30,167 nt of DNA from Chara braunii (GCA_003427395.1 BFEA01000773.1:455068-485234); one strand, 5' to 3'; positions 20,144 to 29,929 are shown, numbered from the stretch's first letter. Program-made: numbers and translations. Notes: a model not told the origin generated them from the sequence alone.

Positions 20144-20360
20144 GCCACATACACCAGAGGCAGCGCCACATCAGCATGCCATGTAGACCAGAGGCAGCGC
20201 CACGTCAGCATGTCACGTAAAGCATAGGCAGTGCCACATATACCAGAGGCAGCGCCACGTCAGCATGCCACGTAAACCATTGGCAACGCCACATATACCA
20301 GAGGCAATGCCACGTCAGTATTCCACATAAACCACAGGCAGCGCCACATCAGCATGCCTG
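20144..20360. repeat. Minisatellite alternating 34- and 21-bp units
   Basis: Units start with GCCAC(A/G)T. A 34-bp form (GCCACGTCAGCATGCCACGT, then AAACCAnnGGCAGC-like) alternates with a 21-bp form (GCCACATA(C/T)ACCAGAGGCAG), giving a higher-order period of 55 bp. About seven units are present, most with one or two CACGT motifs. The sequence decays at the right end. Confidence 0.85.
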
Positions 20361-21400
20361 GCGTACAATGCCAGCGTGCTGCTTCTCCCACGTGTCGTCG
20401 TCCGCAGCTCTGATTCGCAGTCAGCATCTAGCTAGCGTCGCGCTAGCATAATGCCAGCGTCAAGTCAAAGTCAAGCCAGCGTTGAACCGACATATCAAGA
20501 CTGAATGCTGACCACCTCGAGGTCAAACTTTAAGTAGTGTTTGACGAGGCTCTTTGGCCTCGAGTCTCCTGCCTCAGTCGTCCAGATTGAGTCACAGTCA
20601 AAGGCCTGGATTGTACAGTTGCAGAATTCCCCCTTCGACTTGATGTTGTCTAGGTACCTGCATACAAGCAAGAGTGTGTGCTTGACCGGTGGCCTGGACA
20701 GGGTATTGTTGGACTTCGACTGTTGGGGTCGCGACAGTTGACAAAAGTCAACTGTGGCACGTCCAGGCCCTGAATCCCTGTGTGGGGTCCCTTACCTCGT
20801 TTTTGGCCTGGCTAAGGGCGGTCAGGTCGACCCTCAGATTTCTACAAGACATATGGCATGGGTTATTGCATTCCTGCCGTCTCAGTTTTCGAGTTTCATC
20901 ACATAAAATACAACAATTTTTATCCTAACCCACGTTCATATGCAGCAACAATGTCAGGAGCAGTGGTTAAAAGTTCTTTCCTACTAAACCATCTAGCTTT
21001 AGATGGAGGTTGGGATTTGAACTTTACCTTGTACTGCTTCTGAGGTCGTCCTCTGCCACCTGTAAAGAAATAGGCATGTTCCAATATCTTCTCAACTTAG
21101 TGGTTCCCATTCATAGATGGTAAAAGCATGGATGGCTTATTAGTAAAGTAATCAGTTTCTACATAAGGTAGCAGTTTAGACGCATGAAAGACAGGGTACG
21201 TCCGTAGGTGTGGAGGTATGTCAATATGATAGGAACATGTTATTCGTTAAAACATGACATTATATTTTTAATTGGTACGCACTTGCTATTAATTTCAGGT
21301 TGAAATCACTATATTTTAGACGTGAATGAAACTTAGGATATGCGTAGTGAACCCAAAAACGCAATTGACAAGTCATAAATCAGAACTGAAGTGAAGATTC
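20361..21400. other. Unassigned sequence with a nested hairpin
   Basis: The left part is GC-balanced, with CTAGC and CCAGCGT words. A nested inverted repeat lies at 20691-20769. From about 20870 the sequence turns AT-rich. Short frames of 60-80 codons show no recognisable domain. Confidence 0.4.
20691..20769. repeat. Nested hairpin
   Basis: The outer stem is GGCCTGGAC (20691-20699) with GTCCAGGCC (20761-20769). The inner stem is ACAGTTGAC (20734-20742), an AAAA loop, and GTCAACTGT (20747-20755). Both stems are perfect 9-mers. The inner stem contains paired TTGAC cores. Confidence 0.85.
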
Positions 21401-22720
21401 AAGACAATCACACATTGAACGAGAATCCATCACACTTGGTCCTTGGATAAATTTTGTAACTTAAAAAACATAACTGATATGATATTGTCATAAATTGAAA
21501 CTCAAGTGAACAGTCAATGCGATGAGACACTGAATGAGAAGGTTGAACTCCGGATTTCATCACACTTCCATCAATTTTGTATGAGCATTGAGTTGGGCGT
21601 ATTTTACATGACATTGAGGCATGCGTAAAGTGGAACTCAATCGAGCAATCACACATTGAACGAGATGGTTTACGTACAGATTCGGTCGCACTTCGATAAA
21701 CATCCCAATCATTAAGACAATTTAATATTCAACTCAATTGATTAAAAAAATTAATCAAAGCTGAAAGAACTGAAACCCAACTTAAATGCTTGAATTGCCA
21801 TTGTCCGGTCCGACATCAAAACTGTGTACAGAGTTGGGGCAATCACATTAAGAGGTTCAAATTGTGTAACTTAATAAATTGAGGCAATCACATTATGGTT
21901 TAAGTATGGATTTCATCGCACTTTGATAAATTTTGTAACTCAAAAGACGTAACTGACATAGCGTTGTCATAAATTGAAACTCAAGCAAACAATCAACGCA
22001 ATGAGACACTGAACGAGAATGTTGAAGTTCAACTCTGGATTTCATCGCAGATCGATCAATTTTGTATGAAGATTGAGTCGAACGTATTTTACATAACATT
22101 ATGACAGACATAAATTGAAACTTAATTGAAGAGTTAAGACAAACACACTGTGAACGAGATGGTTTGAGTATGGATTCCGTTGCACTTCGATAAACATCGT
22201 AAGCATGAAGAGAATTTAATATTGTATTTTATATGGACTATATCTTCAACTTTCCTGCCAGCTTACGCTAAGGCACTTGCCATGCTATTTGCGCAACCCT
22301 AAGAGGCGACAAAAAAAAGTTACTTCACTTTTATTCTCAGAGGTTTTTCTCCGATAATAAAACTATGTTGAGCCTGCGGATTCACTAATGAATTTGAAAC
22401 TTCCAATTCTAATCCATTTCCAACATATAGCGAAGCGATTGAACTTTCATGTTGCCAGGAGAGGGACTCATCTTGAACCCGTACAATAAATTTAAGAACT
22501 CCAATACTTATCATAGATAGGGGTCGGGAGTTAGTTCTGTTTTCCTACCCTATGAAACGCACGTGACAATTTAACTTATTGAATTCAAAAAATTAATAAA
22601 AGATAAAAGAACTGAACCCCAACTTGAATGCTTGAATTGCCATTGTCCAGTCCGACATAAAAACCTATTTACAAAATTGAGGCAATCTCACGAAGAGGTT
22701 CAAATTGTGTTAATCATGGG
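21400..22720. repeat. AT-rich degenerate repeats with a period near 480 bp
   Basis: Block A (about 21440-21880) and block B (about 21920-22225) share GATAAATTTTGTAACT, GTCATAAATTGAAACTCAAG, GAGACACTGAA(T/C)GAGAA and CACTTCGATAAACATC with an offset near 479. A third partial block (about 22575-22715) matches the end of block A (TGAATTGCCATTGTCC at 21791 and 22633). A non-repeat stretch (22230-22560) lies between B and the third block and includes the open segment at 22320-22514. Confidence 0.75.
22320..22514 (-). CDS. Exon-like open segment, unrecognised
   Basis: The minus-strand frame is open for 64 codons from an ATG at 22514 to TAA, and it stays open about 12 codons further upstream to a TAG. 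Composition looks protein-like, with alternating hydrophobic residues that suggest beta strands (VLKFIVRVQDESLSW, SIASLYVGNGLELEV, HSFIIGEKPLRIKVK). It sits in the only non-repeat island of this AT-rich area. It could be a last exon of the same minus-strand gene as 22787-23147. An AAAACAG acceptor-like site lies just upstream. I do not recognise the family. Confidence 0.3.
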   Translation of the reverse strand: MISIGVLKFIVRVQDESLSWQHESSIASLYVGNGLELEVSNSLVNPQAQHSFIIGEKPLRIKVK

Positions 22721-22786
22721 AAAGTGTAGTATGAACTTCATTTGAAAACATAAAACTGCACGCATAGTAGCGAAAAGTTTGTAAAC

Positions 22787-23147
22787 TTAAGATTTAAGTA
22801 GGTGTAATGCTACGAGCAACCATGATCTAAACTTTTGAAAAACACTACCATTTACAAAAGCATCTACAAACATCCCTTGCGTCCCATGAGAACCAAACCT
22901 GTACAAGACATTCATTGATGACCCGAAAGCTAGGGTTTCTGACTCTCCATTCGTCGCCACGTTCGAGAACATGAAAATATATTTCATCCTTACAAACGTA
23001 CCAACATCAACGAATGACTTACCAATGGCATTACACACACTGCATGTCACTTGCTCTACCTCACGCCACTTGTCACCCTCCTCAATTGACTGGCAATCAC
23101 TAAATCGGACTGTCCGTTCTGGTAGACTCGTAGAGGATGCGAGGAGT
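22787..23147 (-). CDS. Exon-like open segment, unrecognised
   Basis: The minus-strand frame is open for about 120 codons between TGA stops. It contains LPERTVRFSDCQSIEEGDKW, two cysteines in TCSVCNA, KYIFMFSNVA and YRFGSHGTQGMFVDAFVNGS. The internal ATG at 23050 is not necessarily a start. The composition is balanced, unlike repeat-derived frames nearby. With 22320-22514 it could represent two exons of a minus-strand gene. No family was recognised and splice sites are not proven. Chance openness is possible. Confidence 0.3.
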
Positions 23148-23689
23148 GTTCATACTGCGACCATTGGTTGTAAGCTTGTTCTTAGAAACAAGCACTACAA
23201 CATCTACCAAAGTTCGTTTCTGGTTCCAACATGCCGCACATAACCCGAAAAGCTCTCACGAGAAGCGAGACTTCATTTTTCGGGGAATGCAGTGCGGGAC
23301 TGATGGAAAGGCGAATTGTTGGAAGAGGTTGTTGGGGTCAACTACAAGACTTCCTGATGGAAATGCATTTGCAAGACTTGTTCAGTTTCCATAGCCCGGT
23401 TCATACTATCCGACACATATAGGGGTCTACACAGGGAATTCTTCACTATATATTTATGGACTGGCAGGCTAGAAACCCAAAGGCGCGACGACTTTGGTAG
23501 TGAGTGGGCGTTTGCACTAGTGTTTCCGACGGCTGACCTTTCCTCCGTATAATGAAAATTTTCAAATTCGACTGGATCCGAACTTGCGAGAATAGGGAAT
23601 CCCCCAACAGCGCAGCTGAGGGACTGTTGGGCGAATTCTCCTTCTTGGAAGTCCGGATCCGTTCGAACTTGAACTTCTGTCACTCCAAG
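23148..23689. other. Unassigned sequence before the 601-bp array
   Basis: The stretch holds a short hairpin (CCCAACAG at 23603-23610 with CTGTTGGG at 23624-23631) and GGATCCGAACTTG words like those in the later foldback repeats. No gene is supported. Confidence 0.4.
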
Positions 23690-26600
23690 ACTATGTGCGG
23701 CAAGAATATGAAGAACATGCCTCTTGGACCCCGCATCAACCCCCCTAAAGCCCCGATGCGGCATTTCAATGAGGCGAGCACGTGTGCTGCCAACTCTAAT
23801 GTCTGCACTCGAATTGCGGAATGTGGTAGGCGTGGATTTGCAGGCGGGTGCAATGAAGGATCTGACATAGTGTGATCCTCAAAGTGCGTCGAGATCCGAA
23901 CTTGTCAAAGATCGGATTCCTGCGACTGCATTGATTTTACTAGCGGGAGGTCATCTAAACCGTTTTTGTGTCAACTCCCACAACAGGAATTCCGTTCGCC
24001 ATAGTAGTCGACAATGGCATAGGGGTTGTTGAGGGTTCGAAGGGTTATGTTCTTTTAAGTTATACCATGCAAAGTCTTGCAGTGAAAAAAAATTAAGTCC
24101 GATAATCCAATCATTGCAACCGCGGGTACCCGATCTCTCACGAATCCGGTCCCCAGAGAACATTAAGGGTCTGCCTTCGTCACATCTTCGGTTCGAACCT
24201 TCGTACCGACCGCTTCTGGAGCCGCATTCGCACTTGCACTGTGTGCGCAACAACCCCCCTTAACCCCCCTTGCACTGTTCACTTGCACTGTGCGCGCAAC
24301 ACCCGCTTTTTCGTCAATGTGAGATAGACAGAAAGGAAATAAACAGGCCTCTTCGACCCCGCAACAACCTCTTTTCTCACCAGTGCGGTTCGACGGTGCG
24401 CGAAACTCATGGGTTGCTATAAATCCCCGATGTGGTTTTTTGAAATTTCGTGAGAGCTGGTTTTCCGCGACTGCATCGATTGGACCGTAGGACTTGCACC
24501 TTTCCCACTGCAAGACTATGCATGGGAGAACTAAAAAGAACATGGCTCTTGGACCCCTCACCAACCCCCATAAACCCCTCATGCGGTTATTCAACAAGAC
24601 AAGCTCATGTGTTGCCAGTGTTCATTTCTGCAATCCAATTCCAAAAGGGGAAGACGCGGATCTGCAGGTGGGTGCAATGAATGATCTGACATAGTGCGAT
24701 CCTAAAAGTGTGTCGGGATCTATACTTGCCAGAGATGCGATGAACAATTCGACAGTGCATGATCATGAAAGTGCGCCGGGATCCGACTTGCCAGAAATAG
24801 GATTTCCTCGACTGCACTGATTTTACTGTGGAAATATCATTTAGACTTTTTTTTCTGTCGGCTTTATCGACAACGACTCCGTCCACTGCAGAAATCGACA
24901 TTGGTGGCCCACTAGCACACCACAGTGTCGGTTATGGGCTGTTTTTGTGCGGTCCAACAAGCCTGTCCATTTTTTTTCAATCTATCTATCATAGTTGGAA
25001 ATGCAGGCACGAATAACGCAAGTGCAAATGTTTATGAACAGTGGATGATGCAAGCTTGCAAGTAGTTTGAACGGATGATCTGACGGAGCTTGGCGCTCGT
25101 AGTCAAGATTGCCGCGACTGCATTGATAAAGTCTCTAACTCGGACGTTCATCGCTGCTAGGCCATGTTCGAAATAAACGAAACATGCCTCTTGGACCCCT
25201 CACCAACCCCCCTAAACGTCCGGCGTGGTTTGGCAATAAGGTTTTCTCGTCTGCTGGCAATGTTAACTTCTGCAGATGAAATGCGGAAAGAGGAAGACTC
25301 AGATTTGCAAGCAGGTGCATAGAAGGCTGTGACAGAGCACGATCCCAAAAGTCCGCCAACATCCTAAGTTGTGAGAATAGGGGTTCCCCTAACAGCAACG
25401 ACGACGCACCGTAAAGGGCACCATGCCAAACGCGGAGGAACTTTTGTGTCTCATGAATGTAGGAGTCAACATTGGAAGAGCATGAGCCAACAATAATTAT
25501 AAAACGAAATGTGGTTTCAAGGGGGATGAAAAGGGGTCCATTAGCAAATTTCATTTTTTCCATCATTCATCATCAACGAAGTCGGTGCGCAGACGAAGGA
25601 GAACTAATGTTGCCTAACGTGGACGGCTCGGATTTGTAGGCGGGCATACCGATGGATCGAGATGTGGTCGAGGCCGTAAGTTCATCGGGTCCCCACTCGT
25701 CAGAAACGGGATTCCCGTGGCTACATTGATTGACTGTGGGACTTAACGTTTATCACTGCAAGGATATGTCGAAATAAAAAAAACATCCCTCTTGGACCCC
25801 TCACCAACCCCCGCTAAAACCCCGACGCGGTTTGGCAATAAGGTTTTGTCGTCTGCTCGCAATGTTCACTTCTGCAGACGGAATGCAGAAAGAGGAAGGC
25901 GCAGATGTGCAGGCAGGTGCATAGAAGGCTGTGACAGAGTGCGATCCCCAAAGTCCGCTGGGATATGAAGTTGCAAGAACAGGGGTTCCCTGAACAACAT
26001 CGACGAGGCACTGTAGAAGTGCACCATACCAAACGCAAAAGAGTTTTTGTGGTTCATGAACGCAGGAGATGACAGTGGAAGAGCATGAGCTCGCAATAAT
26101 GAAAAACAAATCGGGGTTTCAAGGGGGGTGACGAGGGAACCATTATCAAATTTCGTTTTCTCCATCATTCACAGTCAACGAAGTCGGTTGAGGGAAGAAA
26201 AAAACGAATGTTGCCTAATGTGGACGACACGGATTTGTAGGCGGGCACACCGACGGATCTGGCGGAGGTTGGGCTGTAAGTTCACCGGGTTCCCACTCGT
26301 CAGAGTCGAGATTCCCGCGATTGCATTGATTGACTGTTGAACTCAAGCATTTATAACTACAAGGCTATGTTTGAAATCAACAAACACGCCTCTTGGACCC
26401 CTCACCAACCCCCCCAAACCCCCCGATGCGGTTTCGCAATAAGGTTTTCTCGTCTGCTGGGAATGTTAACTTCTGTAGACAAAATGCAGAAAGAGGAAGG
26501 CGGATATGTGGAGGCACGTGCAACGATGGTTGTGGCAGAGCGCGATCCCCAAAGTCCGTCGGGATCCGAAGTTGCCAGAGCAGGGGTTCTCCCAACAACA

Positions 26601-26890
26601 ACGATGAGGCACCGTAGAAGTGCACCATGCCAAACGCGGAGGAACTTTTGTGTTTCATGGACGTAGGAGTTGACATCGGATGAGCATGAGATCGCAATAA
26701 CGGTAAAACGAATTGGGGTATGCAGGGGGTGATGAAGGGTGCATTAGGAAATTTCGTTTTTTCTATCATTTTAGTCAACGTAGCCGACGCGCAGAAGAAG
26801 AAGAGCGAATCTTGCCAATTGTGGACGGTACCGATTTCTAGGCGGGTACACCGATGGATCCGGCAGAGGTCGAGGCCGTAAGTTCGTCGG
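23690..26890. repeat. Tandem repeat array, final period 601 bp
   Basis: The landmark CTTGGACCCC, followed by (T/G)CA(C/T)CAACCCCC and CGATGCGG-like sequence, recurs at 23723, 24548, 25190, 25791 and 26392. Spacings are 825, 642, 601 and 601. The last three units are clearly homologous along their length (CAATAAGGTTTTCTCGTCTG, GTTAACTTCTGCAGA, GCACCATGCCAAACGC). The first two are diverged and rearranged, and an inverted partial copy lies at about 24000-24090. The last unit stops near 26890, where foldback-type repeats begin. Confidence 0.88.
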
Positions 26891-27350
26891 TGGTGAAGTT
26901 CGGATCCCGACGAACTACACAATTAGGTCTCGTTCTGGATATGTTGTTTCAGGACCCCGAATGACGAATTCTACTTGTCGTGTGAGCACGCCAACCAGGC
27001 CGTGGGACTGTAGCAGGGGTTAAGCGGGCGGACGCTCTGCACGTGTCTTTGAGTGGCATTGTGTTGAAGTCCGCCAGGATCCGAACTTCGTCTTCGAAGC
27101 ATCAGCTGAACTCGAAAGCCTTGAGGGACTGCTTGGGATAAGCGCGCATCCCAGTGGACCACAACAATCCGGTCGCGCAGTAGAGACCTTAATTTCGGAC
27201 CCCAAATAACGAATTTTGAATACTACACTGAACAGTCCGCGGCACTTCTGCATGGGGTGTAGTGGTGCACCGCACAGGACGCTCTGCAAGTGTCCTTGAG
27301 TGCCATTTTCTTTAAACCACCACTCTACCCAACGTCGAAAATTGGGGGGA
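26891..27350. repeat. Two units of the foldback-containing repeat family, left part
   Basis: The interval opens with a right-type terminus (GTGAAGTTCGGATCCCGACG at about 26893). A spacer contains GGACCCCGAATGACGAATTC and CAGGCCGTGGGAC, then a left-type terminus with CCGCCAGGATCCGAACTTCG (27071-27090). A second spacer starts near 27190 with TTTCGGACCCCAAATAACGA. The same order is seen at 29390-29790. The hAT element at 27359 interrupts the family here. Confidence 0.75.
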
Positions 27351-27358
27351 CCGGTAGC
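27351..27358. repeat. Left target-site duplication of the hAT element
   Basis: CCGGTAGC directly precedes the CAGGGTTGTC terminus and is repeated exactly at 28870-28877. Confidence 0.92.
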
Positions 27359-27416
27359 CAGGGTTGTCACGCGGGGGCCCCCGGGGGCAAAGCCGTGGTA
27401 GGGGTTTGACCCCCGG

Positions 27417-27585
27417 ACCCCTGCCGCGGGGGTGCCCCACCCCCGTCCACCCCAAAACACCCCCGCTGGTGCCCCGACCCCCGCACCCCCGCTGGGCCCC
27501 GCACCCCACCCCCGCCTCCCGCACCCCCGACCCCCGCACCCCCGACCCCCGCACCCCCGCTGGGCCCCGCACCCCCGTCGAAAAT
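27417..27585. repeat. C-rich tandem tract, left (G-rich on minus strand)
   Basis: GCACCCCCGACCCCC words repeat with a period near 14 bp and CTGGGCCCC interruptions. The minus strand has many runs of five G and could form G-quadruplexes. Long Pro/Gly-rich frames here are translations of the repeat. Confidence 0.85.
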
Positions 27586-27907
27586 ATGCTGGTCACCGAT
27601 GGGCAAAAAAAAAAAAAAAAAAAAAAAGGTAAACAAATAGATCCTTATTAATTTTTATTTCAAACCCCCTGCGGGTTATCCGAGAGGGCCCTGCACACAA
27701 TCAGCAAGGGCTATGTTGCCATGAATGAGGCAGCAATCACAGCCATGCTGAAGGCATGGCACACCAAGTATATATGCTGTTGATTCACTGTAAGGTCCGT
27801 GTTTCAGCAGTTATGCGACCACTGAGAAGGCAAGTTTCTGGGCAATAGCAGGCCAACTCAACACATGCTTTTTAGGGCTTCCCTCCACTAAAACTGTGGA
27901 AAAGTAG

Positions 27908-28140
27908 AATGAATCTTCTGCTAAAAGATGGAACTGTATGCCGCCATATGTTTTGTCTTTTATGCAAGTGGTGACTAGTAGAGCAAGTTGTCGTAGGGAA
28001 ATGAAACAAAAGGAAAAAGAGGGGAATGAATCTTGTGCTATAACATGGAACACATACGCCGCCATATGTTTTGTCTTTTGTGCTGGTCACAAGGGGAGCA
28101 AGGACCTTAGGGCCACTGCTCGTAGGAAAAAGAAACAAAA
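27908..28140. repeat. 117-bp tandem duplication inside the hAT element
   Basis: GCCGCCATATGTTTTGTCTT occurs at 27941 and again at 28058. Both are preceded by GAATGAATCTT-type sequence and followed by CGTAGG and AAA(T/G)(G/A)AAACAAAA. The two copies have diverged moderately. Confidence 0.85.
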
Positions 28141-28432
28141 CAAAAGAAAAAGAAAAAAACTTGTAACCCATAACTGCCCGAAAGCAGACCTGACTTCGGA
28201 TCCAGAACATATATTGCTGGGCTGCTGCTGTTCTTTCATACGAAATTTGCTGAACGTCTCTTGAGATGTTGGCATTGTTGGGACCCCTGCATATGTACTG
28301 CTTGGGTCCTTTGCGAAAAAGATTATTAAAAAAGGAATATATGGGCCCTAATTTTTTTTCTGTGGAGAGGTGCACCGTTGGCTACCTCAGCCAGCCTTCT
28401 CCAATATTTTTTTATACCCTTTTTAGTGGGCT

Positions 28433-28640
28433 GCGTCCCACCCCTTCCCCCGGCCCCGTGCCCAACCCCTCCCCCGGCCCCACCAGCCCCCGCACCCCCG
28501 ACCCCGCACCCCCGCCCCTGCCCGACCCCGCACCCCCGCCCCCGCTGCCAGCCAACCTCGGCCCCGCACCCCGCTGAGCCCCGGCTCCGCACCCCGCTGA
28601 GCCCCGCCCCTGGCCCCGCGCCCGCACTACCCCGGGTTCA
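28433..28640. repeat. C-rich tract, right
   Basis: CCCCGCACCCC, CCCCCGGCCCC and CCCGCTGAGCCCC words are clustered. The orientation is the same as the left C-rich tract, so the two are direct rather than inverted subterminal arrays. Confidence 0.8.
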
Positions 28641-28675
28641 TAAGGGTGGGGTGTAGCCCCACGGGGGGCCCGAGG

Positions 28676-28707
28676 TCGGGCCAAAACTGCAATATCGCAG
28701 TTTGGCC
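28676..28707. repeat. Near-perfect hairpin
   Basis: GGGCCAAAACTGC is followed by a short AATATC loop region and GCAGTTTGGCCC, with one base missing from the right stem. It lies inside the hAT element. Confidence 0.8.
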
Positions 28708-28869
28708 CAGGGGGTGCAGGCTGCGGCTGCGCACCCCCCTGTATTTTTTAATTTTTTGGTTTTTTTATTTTTTAATTTTTTTTTAACCTTTTTTGCCGGG
28801 GCCAGGGGTGCCGACCCCCGGCCCCCGGGACCCCCACCGGGGCCCCGGGGCCGGGACTCGACAACCCTG

Positions 28870-28877
28870 CCGGTAGC
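28870..28877. repeat. Right target-site duplication of the hAT element
   Basis: CCGGTAGC directly follows the GACAACCCTG terminus. A further CTACCGGTAGC palindrome lies about 15 bp downstream. Confidence 0.92.
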
Positions 28878-29389
28878 ATAGGTCCATGAGGGCTACCGGT
28901 AGCACAGAGTGGAGCACCGGCAAAGTGACGAAAATGGAGAATGGGACGAACTGTTACTACAGACAATTTCACGGTTGAAATGAGTTTTTATTTATTTTTT
29001 CGAATATTTTTCTTGGAAAGATCCTGACCAAATCTACAGACCCTGAAATTTGCAGACTTTTTTATGAGTTGTTCTGAGCATGAAAAATCGCTGAAATTGG
29101 GGTCCTTTTCCCGTTGGCCCACAAGCTGTAGACCGGCAAAAATAAGAAAAGTGACGAATTGGCGTGGCATTGATTTCATGGCCTAAACGATTTTATTTTA
29201 TTTGTTTGATATTTTTTCTGAAAAAATCACGACCTGACCAACAGAATATCAAATTTTCAGATGTTTTTATTAAATATTTTGAGCGCGAAAAATCGCCAAA
29301 GTTGGCGCTCGAAAATTGCGAGACTGGACTCTCCTGCGCCTTCTGGTCGTCGTCCCCGCTAAGCACCCGCCCTAACTCACTGGAATGCC
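28878..29389. repeat. AT-rich diverged duplication, about 208-bp offset
   Basis: A block at about 28980-29103 (TTATTTATTTTTTCGAATATTT, CCTGACC, GAAATTTGCAGA, GAAAAATCGC(T/C)) recurs at about 29189-29310 (TTATTTGTTTGATATTT, CCTGACC, AAATTTTCAGA, GAAAAATCGCC). No coding frame is convincing. Confidence 0.65.
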
Positions 29390-29520
29390 AATTGTTGTAG
29401 TTCACCAGGATCCGAACTTCATTGTAGAGGCCTCAGCCAAACCAGAAGGCCAGGAGGGCCTGGTTGAGATACTGCCCACTGTCGATGGTGAAGTTCGAAT
29501 CCTGGCGAACTACAACAATT
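29390..29520. mobile_element. 131-bp foldback element with about 32-bp terminal inverted repeats
   Basis: The left terminus AATTGTTGTAGTTCACCAGG begins at 29390. The right terminus ends in CGAACTACAACAATT at 29520. Over about 32 bp the two arms differ at roughly two or three positions. The interior of about 65 bp is unique. Related, more diverged versions lie at 27058-27170 and 29662-29788. Confidence 0.85.
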
Positions 29521-29661
29521 GGGTCATGATCAAGAGACCTTATTTTCGGACCCCAAACAGTGAATCACAGATGCCATCGGACGAGACTGAGCAGGCCGTG
29601 GGACATGCGCCTGGGATGAAGTGGGTGGAATCTCAGCACGTGTCGTTGAGTGCGATTTTGC

Positions 29662-29788
29662 TTTAGTTCGCCGGTTTTCGGACTTCATCTTTGGAGCCTC
29701 GGTTAAACCGACATGCCTGAAGGGTGTGGTTGGGATACTGTCGATCGAAGGATGGTGAAGTACGGATCACGGCGGACTACAAGAATTA
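29662..29788. repeat. Diverged second copy of the foldback element
   Basis: The left part TTTAGTTCGCCGGTTTTCGG and the right part GAAGTACGGATCACGGCGGA followed by CTACAAGAATTA match the 29390-29520 element in order. The interior GGAGCCTCGGTTAAACC and GGTTGGGATACTGTCGATC match it too. Confidence 0.75.
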
Positions 29789-29929
29789 AGTGTGGACATG
29801 TGTCTTGCAAACGTCCTCTGACAGTCCACTACTGTTTGGACGATTACACAGAGGTAGGAAGCACATTCGGTTGATTGATGTGTGCGCATCCGATTGATTG
29901 AGTGATTGGTGGAGGGATAAAATGGTAGA

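Larger units (their letters stand above)
27359..28869. mobile_element. Non-autonomous hAT-type DNA transposon, 1,511 bp
   Basis: The left terminus CAGGGTTGTC (27359-27368) is matched by its exact complement GACAACCCTG (28860-28869). The 8-mer CCGGTAGC flanks both ends (27351-27358 and 28870-28877). A CAGGG-type short TIR with an 8-bp target duplication is the mark of the hAT superfamily. GC-rich subterminal blocks lie inside each end. The interior has a poly-A run (27606-27627), a 117-bp tandem duplication and no transposase or hAT dimerisation motif on either strand, so it would need a transposase in trans. Perfect termini and duplication suggest a relatively recent insertion. Confidence 0.9.

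Noticed and set aside
23690-26890. CRISPR-like array
   Set aside because: Units are about 600 bp with homologous content throughout; there are no short repeats with unique spacers, and the sequence is eukaryotic in character.
27364-28684. Pro- and Gly-rich frames as collagen-like or extensin-like proteins
   Set aside because: They follow the C-rich tandem tracts inside the hAT element, with no signal peptide or regular SP4-type motif.
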